A model generated the notes under the pieces. The model had not been told where the DNA came from, searched no databases, and was given only the letters and a program-made list of their open reading frames with translations. From Lachnospiraceae bacterium (GTDB taxonomy: Bacteria; Bacillota; Clostridia; Lachnospirales; Lachnospiraceae), in NCBI GenBank assembly GCA_015056915.1, contig SVFK01000010.1, forward strand, positions 35,865 to 99,864: a stretch of 64,000 bases of DNA, read 5' to 3'. Every line of letters begins with the position of its first letter. Within the stretch, counting starts at the first letter, position 1. Of the stretch, positions 45,914-54,736 are shown piece after piece. Both the position numbers and the translations under genes were made by a program.

Positions 45914-47110
45914 TTACTTCACATTAGTGGTGCCGGTAAGCTCACACAACACCTCCGTGCTTCCGTGCTTCATGACCTCCACCTTTACATCAAATACCAG
46001 AACCGTACTGTCTGTATCCTCTACCCAGGGCGTTCCTCTTTCCGTAGCGCTGGCACCGGAAAAGGAATAGCTGCCGCTTCCCGCACCTTCTAGCTTGGTG
46101 CCGAGATTGTGATACACATTAAGGTCTGCGGTACCGGATGTATTATTACAGCTTACAGCCATGGCATAGGTATTCTCTCCTATGGCTGTATTTGTATCAC
46201 TAATAGTAGTATTCTTCTGCTTTAAAATATATATATCCTTCAGTGTCGTACTGTTGTTAACAATACTAATAGCATCACTGTCGCAGGGCAGCCAGCCATA
46301 TCCGCTCGTCTTGTATGCCGGATAATAATACAGATAAAGCTTCTCCAGCTTCGCGCCATTACTCTTTGTAGCACTATTATCATAGCAACTGTAGCTGACT
46401 GAATACGGATTCGTAGAAGAAGTAATATCTACCTCCTCCGTAGTTAGATCCGACTTGATAATGGTATAATCATTTACTTCATAGGAATACGCAACATCCA
46501 CCGTCACCGTATCATCCGAAGCAATCGTAACATTAATCTGGCGACCGTCAAGATCAATCTCATTCGCATCTAACACGCCGGTAATATCACCCAGATTCGC
46601 CAATTCCAGTGCTATGGTGCTATACAGCCCGACCTGCTCATCATTGTCCTGCTTAAAGAATGCATCATTATATTTATTGACCGGTTCAACCGTAAGCAGC
46701 TGTGCTGTTTTCGTGGTTGCAGTAATGGTAATCTTGGCATCATATTGATTATTGCTAAGGGTCACATTATTTAACTGATATACCCTGTTTTCACCGCTCT
46801 GTGTCAAAGCTCTGGTACTGCCATCACCATTTTCCAGCTGAAAAATCTTAAAGTTATCATTATCCACTCCGGAACCAAATTGCTGGTCGAGAGTGATACG
46901 GTCATAGGCCTTAACACTCTCCATCAGACTCTGGGCAAGGGTCAGTGCATACTGCTTTACCTTTGCATCCCGATTCATGATAGCCGATTGGGAGAAGCTT
47001 CTCAGAAATACGATAGACACAACTGATAAAATCAGCATAGCCACCAGTACTTCCACCAGACTCAAACCCTTATTATTCAGTTTTTGTCCCGTCTCTTTCT
47101 TCACTCTCAT
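45914..47110 (-). CDS. PilV-like minor pilin
   Basis: 398 residues. Prepilin signal with cleavage after Gly15 (NNKG/LSLVEVLVAM), Glu at +5, and the typical long helix followed by AKVKQYALTLAQSLMESVKAYD. The large C-terminal beta-rich domain is not recognised. Its ATG overlaps the pilO stop codon (ATGA), so it is coupled to the assembly genes. Confidence 0.8.
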   Translation of the reverse strand: MRVKKETGQKLNNKGLSLVEVLVAMLILSVVSIVFLRSFSQSAIMNRDAKVKQYALTLAQSLMESVKAYDRITLDQQFGSGVDNDNFKIFQLENGDGSTRALTQSGENRVYQLNNVTLSNNQYDAKITITATTKTAQLLTVEPVNKYNDAFFKQDNDEQVGLYSTIALELANLGDITGVLDANEIDLDGRQINVTIASDDTVTVDVAYSYEVNDYTIIKSDLTTEEVDITSSTNPYSVSYSCYDNSATKSNGAKLEKLYLYYYPAYKTSGYGWLPCDSDAISIVNNSTTLKDIYILKQKNTTISDTNTAIGENTYAMAVSCNNTSGTADLNVYHNLGTKLEGAGSGSYSFSGASATERGTPWVEDTDSTVLVFDVKVEVMKHGSTEVLCELTGTTNVK

Positions 47111-47847
47111 TCAGCTTCCTGTTCTTCTTCTGAGATTCTGTTCTTAATGTCGTCAATTAACAAACTCAGACCTTGTGATAATTTCTCAAGCTCAAACAAA
47201 TTCTCTACGCCCAAATTAAAGTCTCTAAATTCCTTGGGCTCATATACTTTATCGGTACCCTGTAATGTGTAGAAGGTAGTGCTTACGTATCCCTCCAACA
47301 AACCGGTATCCTCATTCAGGCTATATGCAACCTCATTGATTGCCAGCTCCTCCTGATTGGCATTAAAGCATTCAATCAGGCGCTTCAAATCATTGTAGGT
47401 TATAAAATTAGCATAGTTAGCCATTCGGGATTCAAAGCTCAACTCCCGATCCATCCCATCGATTTCAGCTCCCTGCACTGTTTCTGCCGGAATACTTCCC
47501 AGCACCTGGCGCTCATCAATACTGATTTCCTCATAGGCTACCAATATGCCTTCCTGCCATGCCTTTAATGCCAAAGCAACTACATCCTCTTCCTTGGCAT
47601 CTACCGGGAAATTATCCAATTTTGCCTGGATATCCGCTGTCATCAGCTCCATCTGCCTTTTATTCTCAGGCATCTGCTCATCAAATGTCTTAAGCTCATC
47701 CACTCTCTGTGCCAGAAACAGATTGGAATTCATTAACATTTCGGTCTTTTCCGTTGCCGGCAGATATACATACATGAAGGCAACGACGCCCAATACCACA
47801 CAAAGTAAAAGTGATGTTAAAAAAACTGTCTTTGCTTTATTTCTCAT
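47107..47847 (-). CDS. pilO: Pilus alignment protein PilO
   Basis: 246 residues. Short cytoplasmic N-terminus, a transmembrane helix (about 8-30), coiled coil (LAQRVDELKTFDEQMPENKRQ) and a C-terminal ferredoxin-like domain. PilO and PilN form the inner-membrane alignment complex. AGGAGGG precedes the ATG, nine bases after pilMN. Assigned by topology and position; the sequence is divergent. Confidence 0.8.
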   Translation of the reverse strand: MRNKAKTVFLTSLLLCVVLGVVAFMYVYLPATEKTEMLMNSNLFLAQRVDELKTFDEQMPENKRQMELMTADIQAKLDNFPVDAKEEDVVALALKAWQEGILVAYEEISIDERQVLGSIPAETVQGAEIDGMDRELSFESRMANYANFITYNDLKRLIECFNANQEELAINEVAYSLNEDTGLLEGYVSTTFYTLQGTDKVYEPKEFRDFNLGVENLFELEKLSQGLSLLIDDIKNRISEEEQEAE

Positions 47848-47856
47848 AATACCCTC

Positions 47857-49545
47857 CTATTCTGCAGTCGCTTCCGCCGCTTCAGCCTCTGATGCTTCCT
47901 GCGTTGCAGCTTCCGTATTCTCATCTATCAAAATAGGCTTGTAGTAGCAATATACCTCAAAGGTATAGAAGAACGGCGCATTGTCTCCGTCCTTAATGGA
48001 TGTGGTTCCCACATCTATCAGACTCTCAAATTCTCTCAGAGTCTGGAAGATAGTAGCTACCTGCTCCATATTCGGAACATTTAACTCCATTCTCGCCATC
48101 TCAGCATCCGAATAGAATTCTGTCACTACCAAATCTGCCGGCATTTTCTCCTCCAGCTCCTGAAGGAATGCCACCAGTTCATCATTGGAGTGCTCCGTCA
48201 ACTTATATGTATTGTTCACACTGTGATAGAAATCAGACATTGCAATATACTGCCTGTGTACAGCTTCCGCCTCTGCATAGGAAGCCTCCTGACGCTTCAG
48301 CTCCTTCTCAATGACCTGTTCTCCCCACAATGGTAAATACGCCATCGTCAGCATAATACCCACAACCACCAGAAATACAATGTAGGTCATAGTAGTAAAG
48401 AGCGCATACGGCACCTTCTTGCCACTCTTTCCTCTGCTTTTGCCATCGTCGCTAAGAAGATTCACCGGTGCAAGGGATGCACCCGCTACTGCAATATATT
48501 TTCCAAGACTCTCATCTCCAATGGTACGGAAATTAGTCACCTTCTCAAGATTTCTTATCACCTTGACCGGCAGATGCAATTCATTGGACAGAAGCTGCAT
48601 CAAGCCCTCGATTTCCGCTCCCAGCCCCACCAATACAACCTCTGACACAGGCTGCAGGGGCCATTTGGAATTGTACAGCTCTATCAATCGCGCCAGATTA
48701 CTAATCATCTGTCCGAAGGTCGCTGTAATCTTGTTTCTCTTCTCCGTCTCGCTGTCTACCTCAGCAGCCGGCGTCTCAAAACCGGTCAGTCTTCTCTTGG
48801 CACCCAGCGTAACGTTCAGATGTCCCTTAACGCACAGCTCCTCAAATGCCTCTTCCGGTTTGATGGCATAAGAGTCAGCCATATCCATATATGCCTGTAC
48901 CGCTCTTTCAAATCCATAAGCTATATTTCTCTGGAGCATCAGGCACTGATTGGAAATAATAGATGCAATCGTAAAATTATCCTCTATCTTAATTACCAGC
49001 TTGGTATCTTCTCCACATTCACTTCGCATAATCTGGTATACACTGTTTCCCGAATAATCCAGTGATACCATTTTCAGTCCGCATGCGCTGGCAAACTTTG
49101 CATAACCGGCAACCAAATCCTTACCTGCCGCAATTGCCAGTACACGATACTTATCCTTATTATCTTCTCCCTTTTCACTGCTCAACACTACATGTGCAAG
49201 CTCATAGGAACCCAAATCAATAGGGAAATAATCATTGGCATTCGCCTTAATATAATTACCCACCTGATTCATTTTAATGGCAGGAAGAGAAATCTCTCTG
49301 GTTACAATCTTACTGGAGGTAACCGTAAATACTACCTGCTTGGATTTTACCTTATGTTCATTTAATGCCTTCTTAATTGCCGCAGCAAATTCCGGCTTTA
49401 CCTGAACAAATCCATCCTCAACCACTCCCATCGGAGTAGGAATGCTAAAATATTTGTATACCTTCGGTTCTTTGACCCGAAAATCTATTTCACAAATTCT
49501 CGTGATTGTATTACCAATCTCTATGCTAAGTACTCTACCAGCCAT
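47857..49545 (-). CDS. pilM: Fused PilM-PilN pilus assembly protein
   Basis: 562 residues. The N-terminal actin-like PilM (1-355) has LSIEIGNTITRICEI, the EISLP motif and LVGLGAEIEGL. It continues with an AP-VNLLS segment (about 359-365) that resembles the INLLP PilN motif which binds the PilM groove, then a transmembrane helix (about 381-403) and a PilN-type coiled coil and ferredoxin-like domain. A PilMN fusion is also known from Clostridioides difficile. The ATG at 49545 has GAGGAAG; upstream in-frame ATGs look less likely. Confidence 0.9.
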   Translation of the reverse strand: MAGRVLSIEIGNTITRICEIDFRVKEPKVYKYFSIPTPMGVVEDGFVQVKPEFAAAIKKALNEHKVKSKQVVFTVTSSKIVTREISLPAIKMNQVGNYIKANANDYFPIDLGSYELAHVVLSSEKGEDNKDKYRVLAIAAGKDLVAGYAKFASACGLKMVSLDYSGNSVYQIMRSECGEDTKLVIKIEDNFTIASIISNQCLMLQRNIAYGFERAVQAYMDMADSYAIKPEEAFEELCVKGHLNVTLGAKRRLTGFETPAAEVDSETEKRNKITATFGQMISNLARLIELYNSKWPLQPVSEVVLVGLGAEIEGLMQLLSNELHLPVKVIRNLEKVTNFRTIGDESLGKYIAVAGASLAPVNLLSDDGKSRGKSGKKVPYALFTTMTYIVFLVVVGIMLTMAYLPLWGEQVIEKELKRQEASYAEAEAVHRQYIAMSDFYHSVNNTYKLTEHSNDELVAFLQELEEKMPADLVVTEFYSDAEMARMELNVPNMEQVATIFQTLREFESLIDVGTTSIKDGDNAPFFYTFEVYCYYKPILIDENTEAATQEASEAEAAEATAE

Positions 49546-49595
49546 ATGCTTCCTCTCAATCCCTCTCCTCATATAAGGAGTCATTCTGTCATTCT

Positions 49596-50369
49596 TTACA
49601 AGCCCAAAAAGCTTATATACCAGTTAAGAAACCACTGTCCCCATAACACTGCAAGCATAACGCCCGCAGACAGATAAGGTCCCATTGCCAGGACATGATT
49701 CTCCCCGGAAATCCTCATTCGCAAAAGATGTATCACGGAACCTAAGATACATCCCACCAAAAATGCCACAATAATCAATTTCCAGCCTAACAACAGTCCA
49801 CAGACTGCCATCAGCTTTACATCACCGCCTCCTATGGCGGCTCCTCTGCTTGCGTAATACAGTATTGCCAGAACAGCACTTACCGCAAAAAAACCAATGA
49901 CATACTCCTGCCAATTGGTAATATCGCAAAGGACTCTCACTACGCCCAGGACTCCGATAAAATATTGAAAGCCCACCGGAATCTCATAGGTCTTAAAATC
50001 AATCACACTCAGTGCCAGAAGGGCACTGCCTAAGAGACAAAACAGCAGAGTCTCCACACACAATCCATAACGCCAAAACACAACAAGGTAAAGCACTCCA
50101 TTCAGCCCCTCCACAAGAGGGTGCTGAATGGAAATAGTCTGCTTACACTTGCGACATCTTCCTCCCAGGAATATGTAGCTGAACAACGGTATCATATCAA
50201 ACCACCGCAGCTGATAGCCGCATGCCTCGCAATGAGAGCGGACGTGAACCACACTTTCCTTTCTGGGAATGCGGCAGATTAATACATTCAAAAAACTGCC
50301 TATGACAATTCCATAAAGGAAGATTAAAAGATAGATACTGAAGTTCATTAGTGTAGGGAAATCACTCAT
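49596..50369 (-). CDS. pilD: Prepilin peptidase
   Basis: 257 residues. About eight transmembrane helices. N-terminal cytosolic zinc-type motif with two CxxC pairs (CEACG and CRKC). Catalytic aspartates in VIDFKTYEIP and GGGDVKLMA. It cleaves the leader after Gly and N-methylates the new N-terminus of all six prepilins encoded nearby. Confidence 0.95.
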   Translation of the reverse strand: MSDFPTLMNFSIYLLIFLYGIVIGSFLNVLICRIPRKESVVHVRSHCEACGYQLRWFDMIPLFSYIFLGGRCRKCKQTISIQHPLVEGLNGVLYLVVFWRYGLCVETLLFCLLGSALLALSVIDFKTYEIPVGFQYFIGVLGVVRVLCDITNWQEYVIGFFAVSAVLAILYYASRGAAIGGGDVKLMAVCGLLLGWKLIIVAFLVGCILGSVIHLLRMRISGENHVLAMGPYLSAGVMLAVLWGQWFLNWYISFLGL

Positions 50370-50407
50370 GGGAAGTTCCTTTCAAGGTTACTTTTAAATA
50401 TTAAATC

Positions 50408-50806
50408 TTACTGATGACGTGTAGCATAATAGTTACCTGTTGCTTCGGGCTCAGGATAAATCTCTAAAGTACCAAGCTTAATTTCGGTAACACCATTCGT
50501 ACCAATTGCAACAGTCCAAGTTTCAGTAGGAGTGTGCTTAGCAACCGGCCATGCAGCCAGGTTTACATCTGTAGGTATAGCATCAGTTCCTGAATTGTAA
50601 GAAGCTGCTAAGGAAGCACCATCAGCTAATGCCACATTAAATGCGCTAGCAATTGCCTGTGCATTGGTTACGTCAGCAGAAACCTTTGAATTGTTTACAT
50701 ACTTTATGTACTGAGGTGCTAAAAGACCGATAAGTACTGCCATAATAGCAATAACAATAATTAATTCAACGAGTGAAAAACCTTTGTTGTTCATTTCCTT
50801 TTTCAT
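50408..50806 (-). CDS. pilA: Type IV major-type pilin
   Basis: 132 residues. Leader MKKEMNNKG with cleavage before FSLVE, then the canonical helix LIIVIAIMAVLIGLLAPQYIKYVNNSK and a small beta head. Strong AAAAGGAGAG site before the ATG. One of two similar pilins; size and position suggest the main shaft subunit, but I cannot tell which copy is the major one. Confidence 0.92.
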   Translation of the reverse strand: MKKEMNNKGFSLVELIIVIAIMAVLIGLLAPQYIKYVNNSKVSADVTNAQAIASAFNVALADGASLAASYNSGTDAIPTDVNLAAWPVAKHTPTETWTVAIGTNGVTEIKLGTLEIYPEPEATGNYYATRHQ

Positions 50807-50842
50807 AGTAATCTCTCCTTTTTACATTTAGTTTTTTATCTT

Positions 50843-50870
50843 AAAGTGCCGTCCCTACGCGGCAAGCTTT
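50843..50870 (-). promoter_or_regulatory. Hairpin between the two pilin genes
   Basis: A 5-bp core TGCCG/CGGCA (50847-50851 with 50860-50864) plus an outer AAAG/CTTT. No long T run follows, so it is not a strong terminator. It could be an mRNA processing or stabilising stem that raises expression of the downstream pilin. Confidence 0.4.
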
Positions 50871-50881
50871 AATTCGTTAAT

Positions 50882-51295
50882 CTAATTTACATAATACTGG
50901 TTATAATAGGCATCTGATGAACCTGATTTCGAATAAATCACATATCCGTTCAACGTAATCTCCTCCACGCCCAGCCCTAGAGAAGACGTAATGTTCCATT
51001 GAAAGGAAGAGTCATATTTACTGTTCGGCAAAGTGGTTAAACCCGGAACATTACTGACTGCAGTACCTCCTGCACCGGTAATTGAAAGAGGCACACTGCT
51101 TCCTCCTGCACCGGCAATTGCCGCATCTATCACTTTTGCAATCTCCTGGGCATTGGTTACATCTGTAGCCACCCTGGCATTCGTGGCAAATTTCAAATAC
51201 TGAGGTGCTAATACTCCAATTAACACAGCCATAATGGCGATTACAATAATCAATTCTATCAGAGAAAAGCCTCTGTTATCAGGAGTACCTTTCAT
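50882..51295 (-). CDS. Type IV pilin, second major-type copy
   Basis: 137 residues. Leader MKGTPDNRG, cleavage before FSLIE, then an N-terminal helix nearly identical to that of the next pilin (LIIVIAIMAVLIG-LAPQYLKFATNA). The Gly/Ser/Ala-rich head differs. An in-frame upstream ATG at 51361 would give a 31-residue leader; the ATG at 51295 with GGAGG eight bases upstream fits a normal prepilin. It follows pilC by 17 bases. Confidence 0.92.
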   Translation of the reverse strand: MKGTPDNRGFSLIELIIVIAIMAVLIGVLAPQYLKFATNARVATDVTNAQEIAKVIDAAIAGAGGSSVPLSITGAGGTAVSNVPGLTTLPNSKYDSSFQWNITSSLGLGVEEITLNGYVIYSKSGSSDAYYNQYYVN

Positions 51296-51312
51296 TCTCT
51301 TGTCCTCCGCTC

Positions 51313-52527
51313 TTACAACTGATCCAGTGCCTGATACATGGTAAGCATCGGTGCCATACAAGCGCCCACCAACACAAGAACTACACCGGCAAGCACTATA
51401 ATAATCATGGGCTCTAATGCCGCCATAAAGGCCTGTACAGCCACTTCCACCTCTTCGTCATAATAATCTGCCAGTGTGGAAAGCATCTCCTCCGTATTAC
51501 CTGTTTCCTCTCCGATTCTGGTCATATGGTATACCATAGGAGGGAACAAGCCACATTCCTGTAAGGGTCTGGAAAAGGGCTGTCCTATGATAATCTCATT
51601 CTTACAATTCTGCAACGCTTCCTTGTAATATACATTGTCCATGGTTTCTGACACGATATTCACAGCCTCCACCAACGGTACACCCGCTGCCAGCAGGGTA
51701 CACATGGTACGTGCCACCTGGGAGGATGCCTGCTTCATAATCAGATTGCGGAACATGGGTATGGACAACTGCATCTTATGAAAGAAATGAATTCCCTGAT
51801 CCGTCTGAGCAAACATTTTAAGTAAAACTGCGATTACAATAATTATCGGCAACAAGATAAACCATTTGGTTATTATGAAATCCGAACAGGCTGCCACCGC
51901 CTTGGTAATGGCAGGAAGCTCTGTTCCCATATCCGCAAACATATCCGTGTAATTGGGAATAACTACCGTCAGCATTACAATAACCACGCCGATAGCCACA
52001 CAGCATACCGCAATAGGATAAATCATGGCCTTTTTAACAAGTGCTTTTGTCTTTGCCGACTTTTCAAAATGAATTGCCATTCGCTCCAGTGCCACTTCCA
52101 GACTTCCCGATGCCTCACCTGCAGCCACCATCTTCACCAGAAGCTCCGGAAATATCTTGGGATACGCTTCCAGAGAATGGGCAAGAGTCTCACCCTTTTC
52201 CACACTGACACGAACCCCTTCCGTAGCCTCCTGCAGTCTTTCGTTTTCCGTCTGTTCCGACAGCATCTTTAAGGTATCCACCAGCGTTACGCCCGCCTTG
52301 GACATACTGACAAACTGTCGGCAGAACACACTCAAATCTCTGGGAGTAGGATAACCGCCTATTTTAAAATTAAGATCCTTGGTAAAAAGGGATTGCTTCG
52401 TTATATCAAGCACCACAAGACCCTGTCGCTTTAATTCCTGCCTTGCCTGTTCAATGCTGTCTGCTTCTATACTTCCCTTAACGTTTTTTCCGGCACTGTC
52501 CAGTGCCTCATAGCCAAAAGCTGCCAT
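51313..52527 (-). CDS. pilC: Pilus inner-membrane platform protein PilC
   Basis: 404 residues. Two GspF domains with LSVFCRQFVSMSKAGVTLVDTL and the later SQVARTMCTLLAAGVPLVEAV repeat, and three transmembrane helices. It transmits the motor stroke from PilB and PilT. AAGGAGAAG precedes the ATG, 52 bases after pilB. Confidence 0.95.
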   Translation of the reverse strand: MAAFGYEALDSAGKNVKGSIEADSIEQARQELKRQGLVVLDITKQSLFTKDLNFKIGGYPTPRDLSVFCRQFVSMSKAGVTLVDTLKMLSEQTENERLQEATEGVRVSVEKGETLAHSLEAYPKIFPELLVKMVAAGEASGSLEVALERMAIHFEKSAKTKALVKKAMIYPIAVCCVAIGVVIVMLTVVIPNYTDMFADMGTELPAITKAVAACSDFIITKWFILLPIIIVIAVLLKMFAQTDQGIHFFHKMQLSIPMFRNLIMKQASSQVARTMCTLLAAGVPLVEAVNIVSETMDNVYYKEALQNCKNEIIIGQPFSRPLQECGLFPPMVYHMTRIGEETGNTEEMLSTLADYYDEEVEVAVQAFMAALEPMIIIVLAGVVLVLVGACMAPMLTMYQALDQL

Positions 52528-52579
52528 ATCTTCTCCTTATGTCTCTACAGATTATTATCCTCATGACAGAACACTTCTG

Positions 52580-54271
52580 TTAAATATCAAAGGAAACCTT
52601 CATCATATCATTGAAGGAAGTAATGCCGTCCAGCACATATTCCACAGCACTCATCTTCAGGGTATGCATGCCGTCCTTCAATGCCTGATCCTTGATTTCA
52701 TCCGCATTACCGCCTTTACTGATAATGCGTTTCAAGTCCGGTGTCATTTCCATGATTTCATATACACCGATTCGGCCCTTGTATCCCATATTGTCGCATT
52801 GAATACAGCCACAGGGCTCATAGATCGTAATATCTTTATTTACATCGCAGTCCATCAGCTGCTTTTCCTCATACGTAGCCGGTCTTGGCTTCTTACAGCT
52901 GGGACAAAGTCGCCTTACCAGTCGCTGTGCAATAACACCTACGATGGAGTCTGCAATCAGATAAGGCTCGATTCCCATATCCTCCAGACGGGTAATGGTG
53001 CTGGAGGAGGAGTTGGTATGTAACGTACTTACTACAAGGTGGCCGGTAATGGAAGCCTGTACGGCGATACCGGCAGTTTCCGTATCTCGAATCTCACCAA
53101 TCATAATAATATCCGGGTCCTGTCGCAAAATAGAGCGAAGCGCGCTGGCAAAGGTCAGATTTGCTTTGGGATTCACATGTACCTGATTGATACCTTCGAT
53201 ATTGGCTTCCACAGGGTCTTCAACCGTGATAATATTAACATCCTCTGTATTCAGTTCACTCAGCGCCGTATACAAGGTAGTGGACTTACCACTACCGGTA
53301 GGTCCCGTAACCAGTAATATGCCGTGAGGATTCTTCAAAATATGATCAAACTGTTTCAATTCGTTGGGTTTCAAGCCCAGCTGACTCTTTTCTCTGTTTA
53401 ATGCGGTCTTGGAGGCAAGACGCATAACGATCTTCTCTCCGTATACGGTCGGCAATATAGATACACGGATATCATACTCTGTTCTGTCAACCATCTGTGT
53501 AATTCGACCGTCCTGAGGCTTTCTCTTCTCAGAGATATCCATACCGCCGATAATCTTGATTCGTGCCGACATTGCAGGAAGTATCTTGATATCATACTTT
53601 GCCTTTTCATACAGCACGCCGTCGATACGATATCGGATACGCACGTATTTCTCCAGTGGCTCAACATGAATATCGGACGCTCTCTGTCTGGCAGCCTTCT
53701 CAATCATTTCTTTTACCAGCACTACGATAGGAGAATTGTTAACATCCTCATTAACAATTTCTTCTTCCACCGTTCCAAAACGTTCCTTGGCATACTCCTC
53801 TAATGCAGAAGCTACTTCCTCAGAACCATACAAACGGTCAATAGCCATTATAATGTTGGTAGGGGTTGCAATCAAAGGCTCTACCTGACATCCCGTAATA
53901 ATCGATACGTCATCCATTGCATCCATGTCCAATGGATCTGCCATTACCACACGGAGAATATTCATATTGTTTTCAACATATTCAATAGGTAATATTCTCT
54001 TCTTCTTCAGAACGGAAGAAGACACCAAATCCTTAACCTCCGGAGAGATGTCAATATTTTGCAATTCAATAATAGGATAGCCCAGTTGGGCACTCAACAC
54101 CTGTGCTATCAAATCTTCTGTGATCAGTCCCTGATCAATCAACAGCTCACCCAGTCGTTTGCCGATAGTTCTCTGCTGCTCCAAAGCCAGTTGTAACTGT
54201 TCCTCTGTTATTGTATTACTTAAAACAAGTGCTTCACCTAATCGTATTTTCTTACCACCATATTCTGCCAT
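52580..54271 (-). CDS. pilB: Pilus extension ATPase PilB with N-terminal MshEN domain
   Basis: 563 residues. N-terminus is an MshEN domain with two 24-residue motifs RLGxxL...L...L..Q (10-33 and 39-62) separated by five residues, the arrangement described for c-di-GMP binding. The GspE core follows: Walker A GPTGSGKSTTLY, Asp box and GEIRDTETA (Walker B region), and a zinc motif with CPSC and CGCIQC. First gene of the pilus operon. AGGTGG precedes the ATG. Confidence 0.95.
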   Translation of the reverse strand: MAEYGGKKIRLGEALVLSNTITEEQLQLALEQQRTIGKRLGELLIDQGLITEDLIAQVLSAQLGYPIIELQNIDISPEVKDLVSSSVLKKKRILPIEYVENNMNILRVVMADPLDMDAMDDVSIITGCQVEPLIATPTNIIMAIDRLYGSEEVASALEEYAKERFGTVEEEIVNEDVNNSPIVVLVKEMIEKAARQRASDIHVEPLEKYVRIRYRIDGVLYEKAKYDIKILPAMSARIKIIGGMDISEKRKPQDGRITQMVDRTEYDIRVSILPTVYGEKIVMRLASKTALNREKSQLGLKPNELKQFDHILKNPHGILLVTGPTGSGKSTTLYTALSELNTEDVNIITVEDPVEANIEGINQVHVNPKANLTFASALRSILRQDPDIIMIGEIRDTETAGIAVQASITGHLVVSTLHTNSSSSTITRLEDMGIEPYLIADSIVGVIAQRLVRRLCPSCKKPRPATYEEKQLMDCDVNKDITIYEPCGCIQCDNMGYKGRIGVYEIMEMTPDLKRIISKGGNADEIKDQALKDGMHTLKMSAVEYVLDGITSFNDMMKVSFDI

Positions 54272-54305
54272 TTTACCACCTGCTTTTTACTTTTTCTTAT
54301 AAAAT

Positions 54306-54334
54306 ATTATACCGTTTTTTAACGCTCATAACAA
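54306..54334 (-). promoter_or_regulatory. Promoter of the type IV pilus operon
   Basis: TTGTTA (54329-54334) and a perfect TATAAT (54306-54311) with 17 bases between. The predicted leader is short, about 28 bases, and ends in the pilB ribosome binding site. Confidence 0.75.
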
Positions 54335-54382
54335 TATATCTGCACTAAAAACCGTTTCGTGTTGTAGTCTTTTAAAAAGTAA

Positions 54383-54423
54383 ATGCTATAAACAGGTATC
54401 TGGTCAATACCCGTCTATAGCAT
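54383..54423 (-). promoter_or_regulatory. 17-bp hairpin upstream of the pilB promoter
   Basis: Arms of 17 bases each (two G-U pairs in the RNA) close a 7-base loop TGACCAG. A short T-containing tract follows on the minus strand. It could be a terminator for an upstream transcript, a small RNA end or a regulator-binding dyad. It lies about 50 bases upstream of the -35. Confidence 0.5.
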
Positions 54424-54683
54424 TCAAATCATCCATTACTAGTCACTATCCTGTTAGCCAATACTACTGCATAAAAAAATTAATCACACACTATACGAAA
54501 CATTCATATATCCAATCTCTCTAAGCAGAAATATTTATTAATTATGTCTATTCAAGAATACCACATTTTGACACAAAGCACAAGTTTGTTTCGTGTTTTT
54601 TCCATTTTTACCAACTTTAATCGCTCTTTTTTGTCTATATTGCACAAGGCGTTACCAATTTCACACAAAAGCATTCATACACA

Positions 54684-54721
54684 CAAAAACACCCCGTTCC
54701 TGTTGTCCACAAAAACGGGGT
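54684..54721 (-). terminator. Rho-independent terminator of the SHOCT-pilT unit
   Basis: Stem ACCCCGTT/AACGGGGT (54691-54721), then GTTTTTG on the minus strand. It begins 15 bases after the pilT stop codon. Confidence 0.88.
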
Positions 54722-54736
54722 AATAGTCAGTATAAA

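Larger units (their letters stand above)
54272..54736. other. 465-base intergenic region between pilT and pilB
   Basis: No gene is seen on either strand. From the pilT side it holds the pilT terminator (54684-54721), about 260 AT-rich bases, a 17-bp hairpin (54383-54423) and the pilB promoter. The 10-mer GTTTCGTGTT occurs twice on the plus strand (54354-54363 and 54588-54597), and the first copy is about 20 bases upstream of the -35. I found no c-di-GMP riboswitch consensus. Confidence 0.8.

Noticed and set aside
54300..54690. c-di-GMP riboswitch upstream of pilB
   Set aside because: Sought because pilus genes in some clostridia have one; no class I or class II core motif is visible, only a simple hairpin.
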